Shown here piece after piece: positions 55,990 to 64,000 of a stretch of DNA of 64,000 bases. The stretch spans positions 2,046,001-2,110,000 of the forward strand of contig NC_012785.1 of the NCBI RefSeq assembly GCF_000023325.1, read 5' to 3'. This DNA comes from Kosmotoga olearia TBF 19.5.1. GTDB lineage: Bacteria; Thermotogota; Thermotogae; Petrotogales; Kosmotogaceae. Positions within the stretch are counted from its first letter, which is position 1. Each line of letters begins with the position of its first letter. The position numbers were made by a program, and so were the translations under genes. The notes under the pieces were generated by a model. The model worked only from the letters and a program-made list of their open reading frames with translations. It did not search any database and was not told the DNA's origin.

Positions 55990-56274
55990 ATGAAGAAAAA
56001 TCTATCAAAAAGATGTTTTTGGGACGTTGATATCGAGAGTCTTGATATTAGAAAAAACAAAAGTTTTATTATATCAAGAATTCTGGAACATGGAACGATG
56101 GAGGATATTATTGCCCTGAAATCCATGTTTCCTATCGAAGAAATATCCGAAGTTGTTAAAAACTCGAGAAATATCTCGAGAAGTACAGCTATTTTCTGGG
56201 CAAATATTCTAGATATACCTCTTAAGGAGGTACGAGCTTGCTCAAAACTTCCACGCTTTCGCCAGATACTCTGA
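55990..56274 (+). CDS. Candidate antitoxin of the AbiEii pair
   Basis: A 94-residue helical protein with a basic start (MKKNLSKRCFWDVD) and LKSMFPIEEISEVVKNSRNISRSTAIFWANIL, resembling short antitoxins that precede AbiEii-type nucleotidyltransferases. ATG 55990 is preferred because GGTGAT precedes it. The 3' end overlaps the toxin start by 37 bases, which supports translational coupling. Confidence 0.6.
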   Translation: MKKNLSKRCFWDVDIESLDIRKNKSFIISRILEHGTMEDIIALKSMFPIEEISEVVKNSRNISRSTAIFWANILDIPLKEVRACSKLPRFRQIL

Positions 56275-56876
56275 ACCTTCTGAAAAGCCTCTCAAACGAG
56301 TTAGATAGTTTCTATTTAGCGGGTGGTACAGCTCTTGCTATGTACTATCAGCATAGAACCAGTGTCGACCTTGATTTCTTCTCAGAAGACAACTTTGATA
56401 GTTTTCAGCTTTCACACCAATTAGAAGCAAAAGGATTCCCATTAGAAGACATCCGACTTTTTCGAGGTACTCTCGAATGCCAAATAAATAATGTTAAAGT
56501 AAGTTTTTTCGAGTATCCATATAGGATTATAGGTAACTTCAGTTACTTTAACTCTTTGAAAATTGCCTCTGTGCTTGATATAGCTGCAATGAAACTTTCT
56601 GCTATAGCAGGAAGAGCAGAAAAAAAAGACTACTACGATATTGTTGAAATATTGAAAAGGAACGACTTTATTGTGATTATCGATGCTTTCCAGAAAAAAT
56701 ACGGAAAAGAGGTAGATCTCTACCACGTAATCAAGGCACTTTGCTATTTTGAAGATGTTGAAAATTCACCTGAACCGCTTAACGCAAAACTGACGTGGAA
56801 CCAGGTAAAAGCTTATTTAATTAAAAACTGTAAAACCTTTTTCAAACTTCTCGAAGATTATTTCAAAGGCGAGTAA
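56238..56876 (+). CDS. Nucleotidyltransferase toxin, AbiEii/AbiGii family
   Basis: A 212-residue protein with the nucleotidyltransferase signature FYLAGGTALAMYY and RTSVDLDFFSED (residues about 24-52), where the two aspartates bind metal. AIAGRAEKKDYYDIVEIL is a further family element. Such toxins transfer nucleotides to RNA targets and mediate phage defence. TTG start behind AAGGAGG with a seven-base gap. The pair is likely intact and is the only complete gene unit between 54.4 and 57.4 kb. Confidence 0.82.
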   Translation: MLKTSTLSPDTLNLLKSLSNELDSFYLAGGTALAMYYQHRTSVDLDFFSEDNFDSFQLSHQLEAKGFPLEDIRLFRGTLECQINNVKVSFFEYPYRIIGNFSYFNSLKIASVLDIAAMKLSAIAGRAEKKDYYDIVEILKRNDFIVIIDAFQKKYGKEVDLYHVIKALCYFEDVENSPEPLNAKLTWNQVKAYLIKNCKTFFKLLEDYFKGE

Positions 56877-56950
56877 AGAGTCGTTGTTGCTGGGAGTTGC
56901 TTATTGCCAACATGAAAGGTACAGATTCGTGAGTCCAGAAAGGGTAGTGG

Positions 56951-57243
56951 GTAAGCTTGGCTTCACCAAAGGTAAGCCCAACTACGCTGGAGGTAGGTCT
57001 GACTATGTCAGGGGTGAGCACTACTTCGGGTAGTGAAGCGACTAGAACCGCTGCGCGGTTGTTACGAACTCCTGGTAAGAATCGAGAGTCCGAGAACCGA
57101 GAGGGCCGCTGTGCGGCTGGTGAGCACACTGCGCGTGGGTAAGCCCTGCTACGCTTTAGGTACGAATCCCTTCGGGATTGTAACGAACTCCTTCGGAGTT
57201 GTTCGGAACCACTACGTGGTTGCCTCGAACTGCTTTGCAGTTG
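56951..57243. repeat. Tandem 21-nt mini-hairpin array B (two unit families)
   Basis: From 56951 four 21-base units begin GTRAG or GTAGG, each with its own short stem (TTGG/CCAA, CCAAC/GCTGG with one mismatch, CTGAC/GTCAG, ACTAC/GTAGT). Another unit is at 57041-57061 (AACCGC/GCGGTT). At 57160, 57181, 57202 and 57223 four further 21-base units follow exactly in phase with stems AATCCC/GGGATT, AACTCC/GGAGTT, AACCAC/GTGGTT and AACTGC/GCAGTT and loops TTC, TTC, TAC and TTT. Stem bases vary between units but pairing is kept. Confidence 0.85.
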
Positions 57244-57248
57244 AAAAA

Positions 57249-57323
57249 ACTGTCATTCTGGAAATCTCTTATCCAGAATCTTTTTTGAAGAATGAGATCC
57301 TGAATCAAGTTCAGGATGACAGT
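57249..57323. repeat. MITE-like palindromic element, 75 bp
   Basis: Ends ACTGTCAT (57249) and ATGACAGT (57323) are inverted repeats, and near-complementary to each other over 14 bases with two mismatches. Inside are two hairpins: TTCTGGA/TCCAGAA and ATCCTGAA/TTCAGGAT. The second hairpin (GATCCTGAA...TTCAGGATGACA) resembles an intergenic palindrome common in many bacterial genomes. Directly abuts array B. Confidence 0.65.
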
Positions 57324-57447
57324 CAAGCTCAGGATCAGGGACCCCGAGAATGCGAGAGCCGGTAGTTATGTTGTACGGTACGAAATAAAAGGAATTGACA
57401 GCTTTTTTCGAAAGTCCTGATGATCTTTTTTTACTTCAACAGTATTT
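57324..57447. other. Non-coding stretch
   Basis: Holds a CGAGAGCCGGT motif near 57,350 that also occurs near 54,713, linking the two repeat areas. No gene or promoter that I can support. Confidence 0.4.
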
Positions 57448-57687
57448 TTATACTACATCGTTAACCTGTTGAACAACGTCCTCATATTTTGGAGAAAACC
57501 GACCAAACAGCAGTTCTCTCCAGTCCCAAGCAGCATATGAATACTTTTATGGATCCTTGTCGCCCGGGCTTTTGCAACTCCCGGATGATTTGAATTCTAT
57601 CTTTGTAACGACTTGCAACAAGCATTTTAGATCATCTTTTTCAGAATTACCATTGATTGTACAATTAGTTGGCGTTCCATCAATCAT
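57448..57687 (-). pseudogene. Open frame after the ABC ATPase with one in-frame stop
   Basis: ATG at 57687 overlaps the ATPase stop by eight bases. The frame runs 79 codons to a TAA but is broken by another TAA at 57547-57549. The part after it (YAAWDWRELLFGRFSPKYED, VVQQVNDVV) looks strongly protein-like. Best read as the remnant of a fourth gene of the transport operon. I do not recognise the protein. Confidence 0.35.
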
Positions 57688-58759
57688 CCGGAATGAGTTT
57701 CGCGAGTTCCTCTTTTATGACTACTGATACTGCTGCTCCCTCTTCAAAACCTCCGGAAGTTCCTGCCTCCGTTTTAACCATTATCTCGCCAAACTCCGTT
57801 TCTACATAAGATTCTACATAATTACCCAGATACACATTTGTAAGCACTCTTCCTTCGATATGTCCTTTTTTTGGAGCTGTTAGATAAAGGCCTTCGGGGC
57901 GGCATCCCAAAACGTATTTTACGTTCTCAGATATCTTTATTCCCTTTTTCAAGATCAGTTCTTTTCCTTTTATTGTTACCTTTATACTCCCCGGTTCAAC
58001 AGCATTGATTTCCACAGGGAAAAACGCTATTTTTCCCATGAAACTGGCAACAAATTTGGAATTTGGTTTTTCATACACTTCATTAGGGGAACCAATCTGC
58101 ATTATCTTGCCGTTATTCATAACAATAATCCGGTCAGAAAGAGTCATGGCTTCTGTTCTATCGTGAGTAACATATAAGGTGGTTATTCCAACCTTCTTCT
58201 GGATTCTTCTAATTTCGACTCTCATTTGTTCCCTAAGCAACACATCAAGATTGGAGAGAGGCTCATCGAAGAGAAGCACTGAGGGCTCTACTACAAGCGC
58301 CCTTGCCAGAGCCACACTTTGTTGTTGACCGCCGGAAAGGCTTGAGGGTGGTCTGTGTTCAAAGCCTTTTAATCCTACCAATTCAAGAATAGAGCTAACC
58401 TGTTCCTTTATCTTATTTTTATCCACTTTTCTCATTTTCAGACCGTAAGCGACATTGTTTCCAACGCTCATGTGAGGGAAAAGCCCGTAACTTTGAAAAA
58501 CCATGGCTATGTCACGTTTCCATGGTGGAATAAAAGTGACGTCTTTTTCACCAATTAGTATTTTCCCCTTAGTGGGGGTCTCAAATCCGGCAATCATTCT
58601 TAAAGTAGTGGTTTTTCCACAGCCCGAAGGCCCTAAAAGGGTAACAAACTCGCCAGGGTTAACATTAAAGGATACATCGTCCACAGCCCTTATATCGTTC
58701 CCTTCAAAACCTTTAAAAACCTTTGAAATATTCTTTAACGTAACCGAAACCGACTTCAT
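57680..58759 (-). CDS. ABC transporter ATPase, FbpC/AfuC/PotA group
   Basis: A 359-residue ATPase: Walker A GPSGCGKTT (about 41-49), Q-loop FQSYGLFPH, signature LSGGQQQSVALARAL (about 138), Walker B LLFDEPLSNLD, H-loop THDRTEA, then a TOBE domain in the last 110 residues. The subgroup serves iron, 2-aminoethylphosphonate, hexose phosphate or spermidine importers. Five bases lie between it and the permease gene upstream. Confidence 0.9.
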   Translation of the reverse strand: MKSVSVTLKNISKVFKGFEGNDIRAVDDVSFNVNPGEFVTLLGPSGCGKTTTLRMIAGFETPTKGKILIGEKDVTFIPPWKRDIAMVFQSYGLFPHMSVGNNVAYGLKMRKVDKNKIKEQVSSILELVGLKGFEHRPPSSLSGGQQQSVALARALVVEPSVLLFDEPLSNLDVLLREQMRVEIRRIQKKVGITTLYVTHDRTEAMTLSDRIIVMNNGKIMQIGSPNEVYEKPNSKFVASFMGKIAFFPVEINAVEPGSIKVTIKGKELILKKGIKISENVKYVLGCRPEGLYLTAPKKGHIEGRVLTNVYLGNYVESYVETEFGEIMVKTEAGTSGGFEEGAAVSVVIKEELAKLIPDD

Positions 58760-58764
58760 TCATA

Positions 58765-60960
58765 TCACCCCGAAATTATGGTTTTTTCCATGTAAGAACT
58801 CTTTTTGACCAGCAATCTCATCAATCCAAACACCGCAAGGATAATTATGATAAGAGTCGTTGCAAGCACACTTGCAAGACCAAATCGCAAATTCTCTGAG
58901 AAGTTGTATATGAGAATGGTGATGTGATACCATTTTGCAGAAATAAGGAAAATCACAGCGCTCACGGCGGTCATGGATCTGACAAAAGTATATGAAAGGC
59001 TTGAGATAAATGCAGGTCTTATCAAAGGTAGCACAATTGTCCTGAAAACCGTTGGCGAATCCGCGCCCAGACTTTGAGCAGCTTCTTCGATAGCCGGATC
59101 GATCTGTTTCAAGGTTGCCACTCCGCTTTCCACCCCCACTGGCAGCTCCCTTATAACGTAATTTATTACTATTATCGCTCCGGTTCCGACCAGCAGCAGT
59201 GGTGGCCTGTTAAAAGCAATGATATAACTGATACCCACCAGTGTTCCCGGAATAGCAAAGGGCATCAAAACAAACATTTGTAAAAGCTTTTTCCCAGGGA
59301 ATTTTTTCCTGACAATTATCATTGCTACTATCATGGCTAGAATTCCAGCAATAGGTGTGGCAATTGCTGCCAGCGTGGTGGTATCTATAAGGGCATCTCT
59401 GGCCCTGGACAAGGCTTCTGTGATATTCTCCAGGGTGAAGGAATAATCTATTCCCCAGTTTTTGACAAAGCATCCCGCCACTATTGTGGAGTACAGACCA
59501 ATTAGAAAAGCTGAGATAAGACCCATCATGGTTGTCAGGAAGATCTTCACCGGCCTGTTGACTATTTCAATAATCCTGGCACTCGGCTTACCGGTGACTG
59601 TTACATAGGTCTTTCTGTTTACCCAGTACCTCTGAATCAAAAAGGCTGTAAGAGTTGGTATGAGCAGAAGAATGGAAAGGGCGGCACCATTTTGTAATCT
59701 GTGCATACCCGTAACTTCAAGATATGCCTCAACGGATAACACTTTGTACTTTCCAGAAAGGATTAAAGGATTTGCAAAATCCGCCATGGAGTTTGAAAAA
59801 ACCAGCAACCAGGAACTGGCAATTCCCGGGATAGAAAGGGGTAAAGTTACAGTGGTAAATACCTTCCACCGATTCGCCCTCATGTTCATCGCTGCCTCTT
59901 CAAGCGTGGAGTCAATGGCTTCCAAAACTCCACTTAAAACAAGAAAAGCTATCGGAAACATACCCATTGTTTGAACAATCACTAGACCATCGAGTCCGTA
60001 TATGTCAAAGGATGTCAACCCCAGCAGTCTCCGCGTGATTAGGCCGTTGTTTCCGAAAAGCAAAATGATAGACAACGTAAGCGAGAAAGGTGGGGAGATC
60101 ACTGGAAGAGTGGCCATGGTTGCGAAGAATTTCTTTCCCTTTAACTTCATTCTCGTGAGGGAGAAGGCAAAGAGAAAGCCTACCAACGTTGATGTTGTGG
60201 CGGTAAGCATCCCCAACTTTATGCTTCCCCAGAGTGCCCGGGAATAATTCCTTGTGGTTAGAACTTTTTTCCAGACGTCTAGACTGAATTCTCCGTTTTG
60301 GAAAATCGTCAGCTTAAAGGCTTCATAGAGCGGATAAGCTATGAAGGTTCCTACAATAATGAATACAATGAGTATGGTAAAACCCAGCGTGGGGTCTCTC
60401 ATGAAGCTTGTGATGAAAGATACCGCAAAGACGACTCCTATCAAGAGCAAGGCAAAACCCCAAATAGTTCGTATTGTGCCAAGGATTTTCGAAGCGTTGT
60501 GTAACAGAACCAACGAACCTGTCACCATGCCATATTCCGGCTCGAGAACCGGAACAAAAGTAACAAAATACTGATTGTTACCGAGTTTAAGTATGTTTTC
60601 ATGGAAATAAATTTCCTCGTAAACGGTACTTTCTATGCCATAATCAAAAAAATCCATCGTTTTCAATTTTGCGAACAAATCAGCGCTTTCAGGATTCTGG
60701 TAAAAATATTCGGGTATTTCACCATATTCTTCAAGCCCTTTAATATAAATCGCTTGTATATCGGGATAATTAGCGTCTATTTCTTCCAGCCAACTCTGTA
60801 TATCGTCTTCTGGAATCGAAGAGGAAATGAGGTTGGATATTTCTAGAATTCTTTCCTTTGCTGCATCAACAAACTCTCTTTCTATGCTATTGAATACCCA
60901 AAAAATCAAAACCGCAAAAAGCCCAACTGTGACTATCAGTTTTAGAATTTTGGCCTTCAT
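58765..60960 (-). CDS. ABC permease (FbpB/AfuB type, double) with extra N-terminal extracytoplasmic domain
   Basis: A 731-residue membrane protein. Residues about 190-731 form a fused double permease of the iron/hexose-phosphate type, with EAA-like loops LEEAAMNMRANRWKVFTTVT (shown in part at about 365) and IEEAAQSLGADSPTVFRTI (about 615). In front lies an unusual part: a helix (5-24), a polar domain of about 140 residues (26-165) and a second helix (about 165-185), which places a sensor-like domain outside the membrane. Ordinary FbpB proteins are about 500-560 residues. ATG start; a hairpin separates the gene from the binding-protein gene. Confidence 0.85.
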   Translation of the reverse strand: MKAKILKLIVTVGLFAVLIFWVFNSIEREFVDAAKERILEISNLISSSIPEDDIQSWLEEIDANYPDIQAIYIKGLEEYGEIPEYFYQNPESADLFAKLKTMDFFDYGIESTVYEEIYFHENILKLGNNQYFVTFVPVLEPEYGMVTGSLVLLHNASKILGTIRTIWGFALLLIGVVFAVSFITSFMRDPTLGFTILIVFIIVGTFIAYPLYEAFKLTIFQNGEFSLDVWKKVLTTRNYSRALWGSIKLGMLTATTSTLVGFLFAFSLTRMKLKGKKFFATMATLPVISPPFSLTLSIILLFGNNGLITRRLLGLTSFDIYGLDGLVIVQTMGMFPIAFLVLSGVLEAIDSTLEEAAMNMRANRWKVFTTVTLPLSIPGIASSWLLVFSNSMADFANPLILSGKYKVLSVEAYLEVTGMHRLQNGAALSILLLIPTLTAFLIQRYWVNRKTYVTVTGKPSARIIEIVNRPVKIFLTTMMGLISAFLIGLYSTIVAGCFVKNWGIDYSFTLENITEALSRARDALIDTTTLAAIATPIAGILAMIVAMIIVRKKFPGKKLLQMFVLMPFAIPGTLVGISYIIAFNRPPLLLVGTGAIIVINYVIRELPVGVESGVATLKQIDPAIEEAAQSLGADSPTVFRTIVLPLIRPAFISSLSYTFVRSMTAVSAVIFLISAKWYHITILIYNFSENLRFGLASVLATTLIIIILAVFGLMRLLVKKSSYMEKTIISG

Positions 60961-61011
60961 AACTGATTACACCTCCGGAGATTGGCCGGTAAGTAAGCTA
61001 ATAATACAAAT

Positions 61012-61036
61012 CCCTGCACCGCTTTGCGGTGCAGGG
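61012..61036 (-). terminator. Hairpin between binding-protein and permease genes
   Basis: Perfect 11-bp stem (CCCTGCACCGC with its complement) around TTT, 23 bases after the binding-protein stop on minus, followed by ATTTGTATTATT. It would cut transcription so that more binding protein than permease is made. Confidence 0.7.
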
Positions 61037-61058
61037 GAGGTTTATAACCTAAAGGAAA

Positions 61059-62042
61059 TCATCTACCTATTTCGGTGTTCCACCTATCAGTTAGCCTTTC
61101 TCTGTTTGCAGCGTCCCATACAAAGTCCTGATCAACGGTTCTAATTGCTTCAATAGGTACTTCCACTTTGTCTTTGGGAGCTTCAGGTGAAAGAGGTATT
61201 ACATACCACTTTGCAATAATTTCCTGAGCTTCTTTTCCCAAAATCCAGTTGTAAAGCTTCTTTGCTTCCACGGGTTCCTTACCACCCTTAATGAGAGACA
61301 TGGAAGCAATTTCAAATCCTGTTCCTTCCTCAGGAATGGTAATTGTTATAGGTGCGCCGTTCTTCTGAAGTCTTATTAAGTCGTGGAGATAACCAATAGC
61401 GATTGGAGTTTCACCAATTGCACAGTCTTTACCACCAGCAGACCCCGATTTAGTGTACATATTGACGTTCTTGTCCAAATGTTTGAGGTACATAAAAGTC
61501 AAATCTTCATTATCACCGAAAAGATGGTATATAGTGGTGATTACGTTGTACGCAGTACCTGAAGTATTAGGATTGGCCACCCTTATCATATTTCTGTACT
61601 GAGAGTCAATGATATCAAACCAACCCTTTGGTGGCTCTATTCCAAGTTCTTTAGCTCTGTTATTGTTGGTCGCAAAGGCTAGAGGGCCGATATAAAGACC
61701 AACCCAATAAAATTCAGGATCACGGTAACCGTCAGGAATTTTGAGCGCAAACGGCGATTTATAAGGAGTTGTAAGGCCTTTCAATTTTGCTTCAATATGT
61801 CCCAGACCCACTCCACCGACCCAAATGGACGCCTGCGGATTTTCCCTTTCTGCTTCAAGCCTAGCAACCGTTTCACCTGTTGAAAGTCTTACCCATTCGA
61901 CCTTTATACCGGTCCGTGCTTCAAAAAGATCGAAGAGTTCCTTTGCTAAAGGTTCCTCAAGAGTTGTGTAGGCTTTGACAACATTTCCCGACAGAGCAAG
62001 AACTGAGATCACGAGTACGAGAATTAGAGCAATCTTTCTCAC
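61059..62042 (-). CDS. Fbp/Afu-type periplasmic binding protein
   Basis: A 327-residue binding protein. GTG start behind GGGGGG. Signal peptide MRKIALILVLVISVLALSG, no lipobox. The mature part starts VVKAYTTLEEPLAKELFDLF and has FEARTGIKVEWVRLSTGE, typical of the PotD/FbpA/AfuA group. AfuA-type members bind hexose phosphates, FbpA iron; the tyrosine pair of FbpA is not evident. Adjacent regulator/kinase genes make a sugar-type ligand plausible. Confidence 0.85.
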   Translation of the reverse strand: MRKIALILVLVISVLALSGNVVKAYTTLEEPLAKELFDLFEARTGIKVEWVRLSTGETVARLEAERENPQASIWVGGVGLGHIEAKLKGLTTPYKSPFALKIPDGYRDPEFYWVGLYIGPLAFATNNNRAKELGIEPPKGWFDIIDSQYRNMIRVANPNTSGTAYNVITTIYHLFGDNEDLTFMYLKHLDKNVNMYTKSGSAGGKDCAIGETPIAIGYLHDLIRLQKNGAPITITIPEEGTGFEIASMSLIKGGKEPVEAKKLYNWILGKEAQEIIAKWYVIPLSPEAPKDKVEVPIEAIRTVDQDFVWDAANRERLTDRWNTEIGR

Positions 62043-62501
62043 AAAAATCCCCCCTTATTATTGAAGTGGAAACTCATTTGGAAAGCATGTAAATAATCTA
62101 TATTATATACTTAAATATGGGCAAATTTAAAGGAAATCGAAGAGTTTGTCTTCAACATCGGTAGTCTTTGCGTCAAGTCTTATATTAACTGTTCCAGGTG
62201 AAAGCTCTTCTGCTATCAGAGTAGGCTTTTATCCTGGAAAAGAAACACCCTGGAGATATGATTCGATAATAGCGTTCTTCAACGATTTCTCTACTCTTGA
62301 ATATTTTTCGGTATTCAAGTTTCTTTTTCTACATAGTCGCTTTTGTTGTTCTTCCATACCGTTAGCTTGTTTATAAAACTTCGGAATTACGTGGATTCAC
62401 GCTCCTCAAATTTCCGGAATTTTGTGGAGTACAACCCCTTATGTAGTTTCACAATGCAGATGTTTTAATCCAGAACCAAGTTGGCTGGAAATAGAAAGGA
62501 G
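62043..62501. other. Non-coding gap with possible gene fragment
   Basis: No intact gene. On minus a TATAAT (62104-62109) with TTTAAA 18 bases upstream may drive the binding-protein gene. On plus, 62146-62300 reads as VFASSLILTVPGES then IRVGFYPGKETPWRYDSI, which looks coding, like the start of an exported protein, but loses sense soon after. Two similar TTCGGAATTACGTGGA / TCCGGAATTTTGTGGA motifs lie at about 62,380-62,430. Confidence 0.35.
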
Positions 62502-63359
62502 TCACTGTTGTTCAAACTGTTTTTTTGCACGATACGCCATGGCAGTATCTATGTTTTCGACTTTATTTATCTCGATATTTTCAGGGAGATGTTTTTTGAA
62601 CTGCTCAAGATACTGCGGCACATTGAACATTCCTCCATGCACAAATAAGCGATTTGAACCAACTGTTTTTAATACCAGGGTACATCTTTTTCCAAGAATG
62701 CTAACGCCCTCTTCTATTATGCTGCTGACAAGTGGGGAAGGAGTATTGAAAATTTCACGCGTGAAAGCAGAGATGTGTTCTTTGAAATCCGATCTGCTTT
62801 GAAGGTTTGTTAGATCCTCGAACCTCTGCACTTCATAAAAGTTCAGAATCCTGCTGAAGATAGGGTCATAATCCCTCAGGTTGTCATTGTATTTGAAGAA
62901 CTCTTGCAAAATTCTCAAGGAAATCCAGAAAGCACTTCCTTCATCATCAAAAAGGTGGCCCCAGCCTCCGGAACGTTTTGTGTTCCCCTTTGCGTCTATT
63001 CCCAGAACCACAGAACCAGTACCAGCGATTACTACAACTGTGGGTTCCCCGTTATAACAGGTTAGAAGTGTCGCTTTTATATCAGTTAGAATTTCCAGGT
63101 TTTCGCAGCGGTACACTTCTTCCACAACAGATTTGAGAATGAAACGCCTTTCTTGCGTTTCTGCACCGGAGAACGAGAGTATCATCCCGTTCACTGGTCC
63201 GGTAAGTTTAAAAAGTTGTGAAAAGACATTCTTTATTTGTTCTTTTGGTTTGCTGGTTAGGTTCACGCCTTCTTTTATTAGAAATTTCTTTTCGGTATGG
63301 TTTTCAAGAAGAGTTGCTCGCAAATGCGTTCCACCACCGTCAACACCAAGAAATTTCAC
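62502..63359 (-). CDS. BadF/BadG-type ATPase, N-acetylglucosamine kinase-like
   Basis: About 285 residues of the ASKHA fold: phosphate-1 loop [11 protein letters not shown] at the N-terminus, phosphate-2 [12 protein letters not shown], and [15 protein letters not shown], all typical of the GlcNAc kinase/BadF family. It would phosphorylate an amino sugar or similar. GTG start at 63359 behind AAGGTGG and overlapping the GntR stop as GTGA; the longer frame runs through that gene. Co-transcribed with the regulator. Confidence 0.85.
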   Translation of the reverse strand: MKFLGVDGGGTHLRATLLENHTEKKFLIKEGVNLTSKPKEQIKNVFSQLFKLTGPVNGMILSFSGAETQERRFILKSVVEEVYRCENLEILTDIKATLLTCYNGEPTVVVIAGTGSVVLGIDAKGNTKRSGGWGHLFDDEGSAFWISLRILQEFFKYNDNLRDYDPIFSRILNFYEVQRFEDLTNLQSRSDFKEHISAFTREIFNTPSPLVSSIIEEGVSILGKRCTLVLKTVGSNRLFVHGGMFNVPQYLEQFKKHLPENIEINKVENIDTAMAYRAKKQFEQQ

Positions 63360-64000
63360 GTTCGGCGTACCACCTTGAATTTGTATTTGTCTCCTCTGTA
63401 TATTGACAGAACATACTCGATACATTTACCGTCTGAGGTGTAGGTGTATCTTCTTCGTAATATAGCGCATTCTCCATCATCCTGGTTTAGATATCTTGCG
63501 TTTTCTCCATCGATTTTGATAAGTTCCATGATTTCTTCAGCATGCGAAAGGGAGATACCAAATTCATCTTTCAGAATTCCATACAGGGATTCTTTTTCCA
63601 TGTTGTGTTCCAGAATGTTTAGCACCCTGATATCCGCATTTGGATTGAGGTAAGCCCATTCAATAGCATATGGTTCGTTATCTAGAAATCTGATTCTTTT
63701 TAACAGAACCACCATTCCTTCGCCCGGCATATCGAATACTTCTTTTGCTTCAAGAGGGATTCGAGTTAGTTTATTCGTGATTACTTTGGAGTGAGCTTTC
63801 ATCCCCATTAGCTTTGCTTCTTCTGAAAAACCGGTAAGATTGCTAAGCTGTTCTTCCTTTTTGTCGAGAGTTATAAACGTTCCTTTGCCTTTGATCCTCT
63901 CGATAATTCCTTCCCTCTTGAGTTCCTCAAGCGCGCGTCTAACGGTTGTTCGACTTACATTGAACATTTCACAGATTTCTTTCTCTGTGGGGAGTTGATC
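63356..64000 (-). CDS. GntR-family regulator (HutC/UTRA type), N-terminus beyond window
   Basis: Partial. The frame runs off the right edge; the visible part starts [26 protein letters not shown] (given in part: [20 protein letters not shown]), the second half of a GntR winged helix, followed by a UTRA effector-binding domain (about 150 residues) with [13 protein letters not shown]-like strands and [20 protein letters not shown] (in part). Regulators of this kind sense sugar phosphates, which fits the downstream kinase and the Fbp/Afu-type importer nearby. Confidence 0.9.
   Translation of the reverse strand, partial: DQLPTEKEICEMFNVSRTTVRRALEELKREGIIERIKGKGTFITLDKKEEQLSNLTGFSEEAKLMGMKAHSKVITNKLTRIPLEAKEVFDMPGEGMVVLLKRIRFLDNEPYAIEWAYLNPNADIRVLNILEHNMEKESLYGILKDEFGISLSHAEEIMELIKIDGENARYLNQDDGECAILRRRYTYTSDGKCIEYVLSIYRGDKYKFKVVRRT

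Noticed and set aside
57033-57365. Protein with 7-residue repeats read through array B
   Set aside because: It is the translation of the 21-nt hairpins; the stems covary as nucleic acid and the frame has no convincing start.
62146-62376. Small exported protein
   Set aside because: The first 50 codons look coding but there is no ribosome site and the frame degrades; kept only as a possible fragment in the gap note.

Overview
The window looks like a chromosomal segment of a thermophilic or mesophilic member of the Thermotogota, most likely of the Kosmotoga/Mesotoga kind. This is an inference from gene content and style: a short DnaE lacking a working PHP domain, a ROK regulator beside sugar ABC and glycosidase genes, OmpH, LptB, Lgt and LspA of a diderm envelope, frequent TTG/GTG starts behind strong AGGAGG ribosome sites, and head-to-tail genes overlapping by 4 bases. 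No similarity search was possible.

Positions 1-28,500 are ordinary, dense housekeeping DNA, mostly on the minus strand. From left to right: uppP (cut by the window edge), a CBS-ACT sensor protein, a double HD-domain protein on plus, an aminotransferase, a run gpmB-like/comB/dnaE/rluD/lspA, yebC with a DUF2344 protein, tig and lgt on plus, then rdgB-rpe-rsgA-rlmN-(RsmB-like)-zinc protease on minus, queD-ecfT on plus, and a second minus run of a HEAT protein, prepilin-like protein, gltX, LOG-like protein, lptB, ompH, dtd, relA and a TSUP permease.

Positions 28,500-31,100 hold a small AT-flanked module: an unrecognised 305-residue protein, a tyrosine recombinase of the Xer type and, directly in front of it, a 28-bp palindromic site whose centre is identical to the core of the E. 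coli dif site. TTGTACAA-like motifs recur on both outer flanks.

Positions 31,100-46,250 are an accessory, defence-type region, all on minus and visibly AT-richer from about 33.8 to 39.7 kb: a patatin-like hydrolase paired with a degenerate patatin copy, a HigBA-type toxin-antitoxin operon with its palindromic operator inside the promoter, an AbiJ-like protein, a PrsW-like membrane protease with a bacterial PH-domain protein, and a long array in which a PLD-helicase and a large Eco57I/PglX-like methyltransferase are followed by four or five small proteins with HEPN RX4H motifs and zinc ribbons. The combination is the best candidate here for an undescribed defence system.

Positions 46,700-54,400 form an alpha-glucoside utilisation operon on plus: ROK repressor, two permeases, binding protein, GH31 and GH15 enzymes. 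It breaks off abruptly: the next gene begins in an ATGA overlap but stops after 29 codons. The following 3 kb (54.4-57.7 kb) are a repeat-rich graveyard with a transposase start remnant, an ATPase pseudogene with three iterons at exact 32-bp spacing, an AbiEii-type toxin-antitoxin pair, a MITE-like palindrome, and two arrays of 21-nt mini-hairpins whose stems differ from unit to unit but stay complementary. Positions 57,700-64,000 hold a minus-strand Fbp/Afu-type ABC importer (its permease carries an extra extracytoplasmic domain) and a GntR regulator plus BadF-type kinase pair at the right edge.
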